A stretch of DNA of 9,439 nucleotides, taken from assembly GCA_044225565.1 (NCBI GenBank), contig JBGAIL010000182.1, positions 1 to 9,439 on the forward strand. The letters are read 5' to 3'. The DNA comes from CAVXAE01 sp044225565. Lineage in GTDB: Bacteria; Pseudomonadota; Gammaproteobacteria; Steroidobacterales; Steroidobacteraceae. The translations under genes and the position numbers were made by a program. Each line of letters starts with the position of its first letter. Within the stretch, counting starts at the first letter, position 1. Positions 5,149 through 9,439 of this stretch are shown in pieces. The notes below the pieces were generated by a model, which worked only from the letters and a program-made list of their open reading frames with translations, ran no database searches and was not told the origin of the DNA.

Positions 5149-8145
5149 ATGGACGTCGCAGTTACCAAGGCGCCAGCGGTAGTACGCGGCGAGCGGCGCC
5201 AGGCCTCCGGCGGGCTCATCGATCGCGGCCACGAGCTGGGATTCACGTTCGATGGGCAGGCTCTGCGCGGATATCGCGGAGACACGCTTGCTTCCGCGCT
5301 CCTCGCGAACGGCATCCGACTCGTCGGGCGCTCGTTCAAATATCACAGGCCGCGCGGCATCCTCTCGGCGGGTGCCGAAGAGCCGAATGCGCTCGTGGAG
5401 CTCGGAACCGGCGCCGGACGCGAGCCCAACACGAAAGCGACGACGATCGAGTTGCGCGAAGGGCTCACGGCGGCGAGCCAGAACCGCTGGCCGTCCCTGT
5501 CGCTCGACCTCATGGCGGTCAACGATCTGCTGAGCCCGCTCTTCTGCGCGGGCTTCTATTACAAGACCTTCATGTGGCCCGCCAGCTTCTGGGAGCGCGT
5601 GTACGAGCCTGCCATTCGTCGGGCCGCGGGCCTGGGCCGCGCATCCGCAGCGGCGGATTCCGACGAATACGACAAGGCGCACGATTTCTGCGACGTGCTC
5701 GTCGTGGGCACGGGCGCAGCGGGATTGGCGGCTGCGTTGACTGCCGCGCGTGCCGGTGCCCGCGTCCTCGTTTGCGAGCAGGACTTTCTGTGCGGCGGGC
5801 GTCTGCTTTCCGGGATTTCGCGCATCGATGGCCAGGCCGGCCACGAATGGGCGGCTTCCGCCATCCGCTCGCTCAGTGAAATGCCGAACGTGCGGGTCAT
5901 GACACGCACGGCAGTCTTCGGCTGCTACGACGATGGGACCTGCGGCGCGCTCGAAACCTTGACGAATGCGGCGCAAGGGCGCGCCGCAGGCCGGCCCTGC
6001 CAGCGGTACTGGAAGATCGTCGCCAGGCGCATCGTCGTCGCCGCAGGCGCTACGGAAAGGATGATCGCCTTCGGCGGGAACGATCGCCCCGGCGTGATGA
6101 CGGCTTCCGCCGTGCGCACGTACGCCCATCGCTTCGCGGTCCGGCCGGGCGAGCGCGCCGCCATCTTTACGTCCAACGACAGCGGCTGGTCGACCGCGAA
6201 GCATCTTTTGTCGGCGGGTATCGAAGTGGCTGCGATCGTCGATACCCGGGCGACCGTTTCCGTCCAGGCGCCGGGCGACATCCGGGTGATCCTGGGAGCG
6301 CAGGTGGCCGATGCCAGTGGCGGCCGAAACGGAATACGAAGTGTCGACATCGAATCGTCGCAGGGCCGGGAGCGGATCCGCATCGATCTGCTCGCCGTGA
6401 GCGGCGGCTGGAATCCCAATGCGGAGCTCGCCACGCATCGTGGCGCTCGACTCACGTGGAGCCCTGACGCCCGCGCGTTCGTATGTCAGGCCCCTCCCGC
6501 GGAAATTATCCTCGCAGGGTCCGCCAACGCGCGCTGGACACTGGCTGAATGCCTGGCGGATGGCCAACACGCAGGCGCACAGGCGGCGTCTGCGTCCGGG
6601 TTCGAGGCGCGGCGAGAGGCTTTGCCGGACTGTTCGACGGAAACGAGTGCGGGCGAGGTGTTCTGGAGATCGCGCGCCGCGCGCGGCAAGGCCTTTGTGG
6701 ACCCGCAGCACGACGTCACGACTGCCGACATCGAGCTCGCCGCTCGCGAAGGCTACGATCGGCCCGAGCATCTCAAACGCTATACGACGCTCGGCATGGC
6801 GACGGACCAGGGGCGCACGTCGGGCGTCGTCGGTCAGGGCGTTCTGTCCGAAGTGCTCGGCCGCGCTCTCGAGGATCTCGGAACGACTTCGGCGCGTCCG
6901 CCGGCCGTTCCCGTCGCGCTCGGAGCCATTTCTCACCGGCACCGCGGCAAGCGGTACCGGCCGACGCGGCTCACTCCGACCCATGACTGGGCGCAGGCCA
7001 ACGGTGCCGTCTTCGGTCCTGCCGGAACGTGGCTGCGCGCCCGGTACTACAAGCGCACGGAAGACGTCGATGCGTTGGCGGCAGTGAATCGCGAAGTGAG
7101 TGCGACACGCGGGGCAGTAGGCATCTGCGACGTTTCATCGCTCGGAAAGGTGGACGTTCAGGGAACGGACGTCACCGCATTCCTGGATTTCGTCTATGCG
7201 AACAGGATTTCGACGCTGCCCGTCGGGCGTGCGCGCTACGGGCTGATGCTGAGGGAGGATGGGCTGCTGTTCGATGACGGCACGGTGTCCCGGCTGGGTT
7301 CCGAGCATTTCCTGCTATCCACCACGACGCTGCATGCCGAAGCCGTTCTGAGGCACCTCGAATACTGTCATCAGGTCCTGTCGCCGCGACTCGACGTGAG
7401 GATCACGCCGGTGACGGATCAGTGGGCTCAGCTGGCGATAGCCGGCCCTCGCGCGCGCGAGCTGCTCAACCGTATCGTGGATTCACGTTGCGACGTCTCG
7501 AATGCCGCGTTTCCCTTCCTCGCTGCAGCCGACGTCACGATATGCGGAGGTGTGACCGCCAGACTCTTCCGCATCTCGTTTTCCGGCGAGCTGGCCTACG
7601 AGCTGGCCGTGCCGGCGCGATATGGCGAGGCGTTGCTGCGTCGGCTGCTCGAACAGGGCGCGTCGCTCGGCGCGACGCCGTATGGCACCGAAGCGCTCAA
7701 CGTCATGCGGATCGAGAAAGGCTTCGTCGGCGGAGCGGAAATCAATGGCCAGGTCACGGCGACCGATCTCGGTCTGGGGAAATGGCTGTCCCCGGACAAG
7801 GACTATGTCGGTCGCGTGCTCCTGCAGCGTGCAGGACTGATGGATCCACTGAGGCCCGCGCTGGTCGGATTGAGGCCAGTCGATGAGCGCACCCGCTTTC
7901 GTGCCGGTGCGCACTTGTGCGCGAGCCTGGGCGGCGCATCGCCACGCGATTCGGAAGGCCATGTCACTTCGGTTGCGTATTCGCCCACCCTGGGCGGCTG
8001 GATCGGCCTTGCGCTGCTCGCTCGCGGACCGGCACGCATCGGTGAAGTGATCCAGGTTTGCGATCCGCTCCAGGGCAGCGAGACGCGCGCTCGCGTCTGT
8101 CAGCCTGCCTTCTTCGATCCGGAGGGCCAGCGTGTCCGCGCCTGA
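5149..8145 (+). CDS. soxA: sarcosine oxidase alpha subunit
   Basis: Large subunit of 998 residues, close to the usual ~965-1000. It binds NAD and shuttles the methylene group to tetrahydrofolate, giving 5,10-methylene-THF. Domains in order: an N-terminal ferredoxin-like region (FTFDG, GDTLASALLANG, GRSFKYHRPRGI; about 20-90), a pyridine-nucleotide-disulfide-oxidoreductase module with VVGTGAAG (185-192), then a folate-binding GcvT-like domain (about 605-880, including NGQVTATDLGLGKW), and a GcvT C-terminal domain (about 900-995, GHVTSVAYSP, GWIGLALL). The ATG at 5149 is the first start in frame after an upstream stop; it adds roughly ten residues compared with family members I recall, and its ribosome binding site is weak. 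It overlaps soxG by 14 nt. Large antisense frames lie opposite it but have no family features. Confidence 0.95.
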   Translation: MDVAVTKAPAVVRGERRQASGGLIDRGHELGFTFDGQALRGYRGDTLASALLANGIRLVGRSFKYHRPRGILSAGAEEPNALVELGTGAGREPNTKATTIELREGLTAASQNRWPSLSLDLMAVNDLLSPLFCAGFYYKTFMWPASFWERVYEPAIRRAAGLGRASAAADSDEYDKAHDFCDVLVVGTGAAGLAAALTAARAGARVLVCEQDFLCGGRLLSGISRIDGQAGHEWAASAIRSLSEMPNVRVMTRTAVFGCYDDGTCGALETLTNAAQGRAAGRPCQRYWKIVARRIVVAAGATERMIAFGGNDRPGVMTASAVRTYAHRFAVRPGERAAIFTSNDSGWSTAKHLLSAGIEVAAIVDTRATVSVQAPGDIRVILGAQVADASGGRNGIRSVDIESSQGRERIRIDLLAVSGGWNPNAELATHRGARLTWSPDARAFVCQAPPAEIILAGSANARWTLAECLADGQHAGAQAASASGFEARREALPDCSTETSAGEVFWRSRAARGKAFVDPQHDVTTADIELAAREGYDRPEHLKRYTTLGMATDQGRTSGVVGQGVLSEVLGRALEDLGTTSARPPAVPVALGAISHRHRGKRYRPTRLTPTHDWAQANGAVFGPAGTWLRARYYKRTEDVDALAAVNREVSATRGAVGICDVSSLGKVDVQGTDVTAFLDFVYANRISTLPVGRARYGLMLREDGLLFDDGTVSRLGSEHFLLSTTTLHAEAVLRHLEYCHQVLSPRLDVRITPVTDQWAQLAIAGPRARELLNRIVDSRCDVSNAAFPFLAAADVTICGGVTARLFRISFSGELAYELAVPARYGEALLRRLLEQGASLGATPYGTEALNVMRIEKGFVGGAEINGQVTATDLGLGKWLSPDKDYVGRVLLQRAGLMDPLRPALVGLRPVDERTRFRAGAHLCASLGGASPRDSEGHVTSVAYSPTLGGWIGLALLARGPARIGEVIQVCDPLQGSETRARVCQPAFFDPEGQRVRA
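8121..8126 (+). promoter_or_regulatory. ribosome binding site fixing the soxG GTG start
   Basis: GGAGGG, the strongest Shine-Dalgarno match noted in the window, lies inside the end of soxA with a 5-nt spacer to GTG 8132. It supports the GTG over any later start and gives efficient re-initiation after soxA. Confidence 0.7.
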
Positions 8146-8734
8146 ATCTCCCCTGGAAGCACGGTGCCCATCGGCGCTCGGGGCCGAAGCGTCCGGCGGA
8201 TGGCGCGGCTCCGATCGGATTTCACTGGTCGTGCAGCAAGGCGTCTGCGCGGTGCTGATCACGATCGCCGGGGACGGCGTTGCGGCGTTCGCCAGCGAAG
8301 CAGTCGAAAGGCTGGGAGCCCCACTGCCGCCTGCACGGTCCGCTTCATTTGGTGGAGCCGTTGCGGTCGTCGCCGCGGGGCGCAACACCTTTCTGGCCGT
8401 GAAGCAGGGCGACGCCGCATGCGCGTTCTCTTCACGCCTAGCGGGAGAGCTAGCCGGGCCCGCCACCGCCGTGGACCAGAGCGATCAGCTCGTCTTCTTC
8501 GCTCTCGAAGGCGCTTCCAGCGCACGCGCGCTGAGTGCCTTGTGCTCCGTGGATTTCGATCCGCGAGCCTTCGCAGAAGGCACCGCCATCGTCACGCGGT
8601 TGCAAGACGTGCAGGCCTATGTCTGGCGCGAGCCTGGTCCTTCCCGCTACCTGATCGGAGTGCAGCGCAGCCTCGCTTCGCATGTCTGGACCGCATTGCT
8701 CGAAGCATGCAGAACGCATTCACCAGCCCCTTGA
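8132..8734 (+). CDS. soxG: sarcosine oxidase gamma subunit
   Basis: Fourth subunit of the heterotetramer, 200 residues, with a GcvT/YgfZ-like fold; it has no known catalytic residues and supports assembly. It is the least conserved subunit, so the call relies on position plus C-terminal features: VDQSDQLVFFALEG, ALCSVDFDPRAFAEGTAIVT, then RYLIGVQRSLASHVWTALLE, which follow the family pattern (a VDVSDAY-like block, LDLHP-RAF, and YxLxVxRSxAxxxW). It starts at GTG 8132 within soxA (14-nt overlap) behind GGAGGG, and its end overlaps the ECF sigma gene. The N-terminal 30 residues show no recognisable motif. Confidence 0.86.
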   Translation: MSAPESPLEARCPSALGAEASGGWRGSDRISLVVQQGVCAVLITIAGDGVAAFASEAVERLGAPLPPARSASFGGAVAVVAAGRNTFLAVKQGDAACAFSSRLAGELAGPATAVDQSDQLVFFALEGASSARALSALCSVDFDPRAFAEGTAIVTRLQDVQAYVWREPGPSRYLIGVQRSLASHVWTALLEACRTHSPAP

Positions 8735-9282
8735 GCCTCGCCAGCGGCGGATCGGCTGGCGTCTGTGCGAGAAACGCAGGCGACCTCTCCCGATGCTATC
8801 GGGAGCTCGACGTTCCGCTTCGCGAATACCTGATGCGCAACACCCGCTCGCTGCACGATGCGGAGGATCTGGCCCAGGAGGTGTACCTCCGCCTCGCGCG
8901 AATGCGCTCGCTGGCCGGCATCAGCGATCGAAGGGCGTTCGTATTCCGCGCGGCGAAGAATCTGTTGCGCGACCGCTCACGGCGGCAGCAGACGCGCGAC
9001 AAATGGCTGGAGGGAGAGCCCGCGCATCATGACGAGCCGGCGGACGATGCGGCCGATCCTTCGCTGGAATTCGAATCGCTCGAGATGCTGCACAGGCTCG
9101 AGCGTGTGCTGTCCAGTCTCAAGACCGGCACCCGCTTCGCGTTTCTGCAGCATCGCGTCGAGCAGAAAGCTCACGTGGAGATCGCTGCCGAGCTCGGCGT
9201 TTCCATCAGCATGGTCGAGAAGCACGTGAAAGCCGCGACGGCGGCGTTGCGCGCAGCCGGAATCACCGTCGACCGCCGCTGA
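8707..9282 (+). CDS. ECF-type RNA polymerase sigma factor (FecI-like)
   Basis: Sigma-70 family extracytoplasmic-function sigma factor of 191 residues. Region 2 covers about residues 28-95, with DAEDLAQEVYLRL (51-63) as the core-binding 2.2-type motif and RAFVFRAAKNLLRDRSRR as the -10-recognition part. An acidic linker (105-120) leads to region 4 (about 130-182), whose helix-turn-helix includes HVEIAAELGVSISMVEKHVK (156-175). The style resembles FecI-type sigma factors. ATG 8707 overlaps soxG by 28 nt. An alternative TTG at 8731 forms a 4-nt TTGA overlap with the soxG stop and would still keep both domains. The frame is open further upstream only as a shadow of soxG. No FecR-like anti-sigma gene follows; the next gene is convergent. 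Co-transcription with sox is likely, but its target promoters are unknown. Confidence 0.88.
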   Translation: MQNAFTSPLSLASGGSAGVCARNAGDLSRCYRELDVPLREYLMRNTRSLHDAEDLAQEVYLRLARMRSLAGISDRRAFVFRAAKNLLRDRSRRQQTRDKWLEGEPAHHDEPADDAADPSLEFESLEMLHRLERVLSSLKTGTRFAFLQHRVEQKAHVEIAAELGVSISMVEKHVKAATAALRAAGITVDRR

Positions 9283-9284
9283 GG

Positions 9285-9439
9285 TCAACCAGGTATCCCC
9301 GAGGCGAGGCCGCAGCGCCTCGGATCGGTGGTGGCGCAGAGCTGGCCGTTCGTGGGGTCGCGGAAGCACATCTGGAACGCGCCCATGGCCCATTGATACG
9401 CCGGCACGACCTGCACTCCGGCTCCGGCCGCACGCAGCC
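9285..9439 (-). CDS. C-terminal end of a probable gamma-glutamyltranspeptidase (partial)
   Basis: The last 50 codons of a minus-strand gene, ending at TGA 9285-9287, with the rest outside the window. The residues include GVQVVPAYQWAMGAFQMCF, then RDPTNGQLCATTDPRRCG and ASGIPG. The pattern (VxVxPAYxW-xxGxxQ, a DPxxGxLxxxxDPR block, then GxAxG) is that of the C-terminus of the gamma-glutamyltranspeptidase / acylase family, which cleaves gamma-glutamyl amides such as glutathione, usually in the periplasm. It converges on the sigma-factor gene with only 2 nt between stops. The catalytic region is not visible, so the family call is tentative. Confidence 0.55.
   Translation of the reverse strand, partial: LRAAGAGVQVVPAYQWAMGAFQMCFRDPTNGQLCATTDPRRCGLASGIPG
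9299..9323. terminator. hairpin at the convergent gene junction
   Basis: Perfect 8-bp repeat CCGAGGCG / CGCCTCGG with a 9-nt loop, starting 17 nt after the sigma-factor stop and lying inside the end of the convergent gene. The position would suit a terminator for the sox-sigma transcript. There is no T-tract and it is also coding sequence, so it may be coincidental. Confidence 0.25.

Noticed and set aside
5065..6984. A 639-codon open frame on the minus strand opposite soxA
   Set aside because: It lies wholly antisense to strongly supported soxA codons, is arginine-rich with no domain motifs, and is of the kind expected by chance in GC-rich coding DNA.
7483..8466. A 327-codon minus-strand open frame opposite soxA and soxG
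   Set aside because: It is antisense to two overlapping real genes and shows no family features; a composition shadow.
8164..8706. N-terminal extension of the sigma factor across soxG
   Set aside because: The residues are arginine-rich and unlike any sigma region; this is soxG read in another frame.

Overview
The window is dense, GC-rich DNA with almost no intergenic space. Gram-negative features (a Sec-exported type II asparaginase, a heterotetrameric sarcosine-oxidase operon, a FecI-like ECF sigma factor) suggest a proteobacterium, probably beta or gamma, but no gene here fixes the genus. I see no rRNA, tRNA, CRISPR array, insertion sequence or integrase.

Layout. Left arm, minus strand, read from 3490 down to 62: a LysR-type regulator (2519-3490), a dicarboxylate/amino acid:cation symporter (1141-2463) and a periplasmic-type L-asparaginase (62-1144). 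The symporter and asparaginase overlap by 4 nt (GTGA). Right arm, plus strand, diverging from the LysR gene: soxB (3562-4821), soxD (4836-5114), soxA (5149-8145) and soxG (8132-8734). These are all four subunits of a heterotetrameric sarcosine-oxidase-type enzyme, in the classic B-D-A-G order. They are followed by an overlapping ECF sigma-factor gene (8707-9282). A convergent minus-strand gene at the right edge is cut by the window; its last 50 residues look like the C-terminus of a gamma-glutamyltranspeptidase. A reading frame at 2-58 may be the tail of a convergent gene at the left edge.

How the genes may work together. The sox enzyme should oxidatively demethylate sarcosine, or another N-methyl amino acid, passing the C1 unit to tetrahydrofolate. 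The most interesting observation is regulatory. A 16-nt motif, TATAGG-N4-GCTTAT, with an internal T-N11-A as in LysR-family boxes, occurs twice. One copy lies before soxB and the other before the symporter. Both have the same orientation relative to the downstream gene and exactly 39 nt between the motif and the start codon, and a second short match (CTATG) sits at the same offset. This suggests that the LysR protein controls both arms as one regulon, linking asparaginase, symporter and N-methyl amino acid oxidation. The symporter keeps the arginine that binds a side-chain carboxylate. It lacks the aspartate that contacts the substrate amino group and has an NMSGT motif in place of NMDGT, so its substrate and ion coupling may be unusual. 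A working hypothesis is periplasmic deamidation, uptake of an acidic (perhaps N-methylated) compound, and cytoplasmic demethylation.
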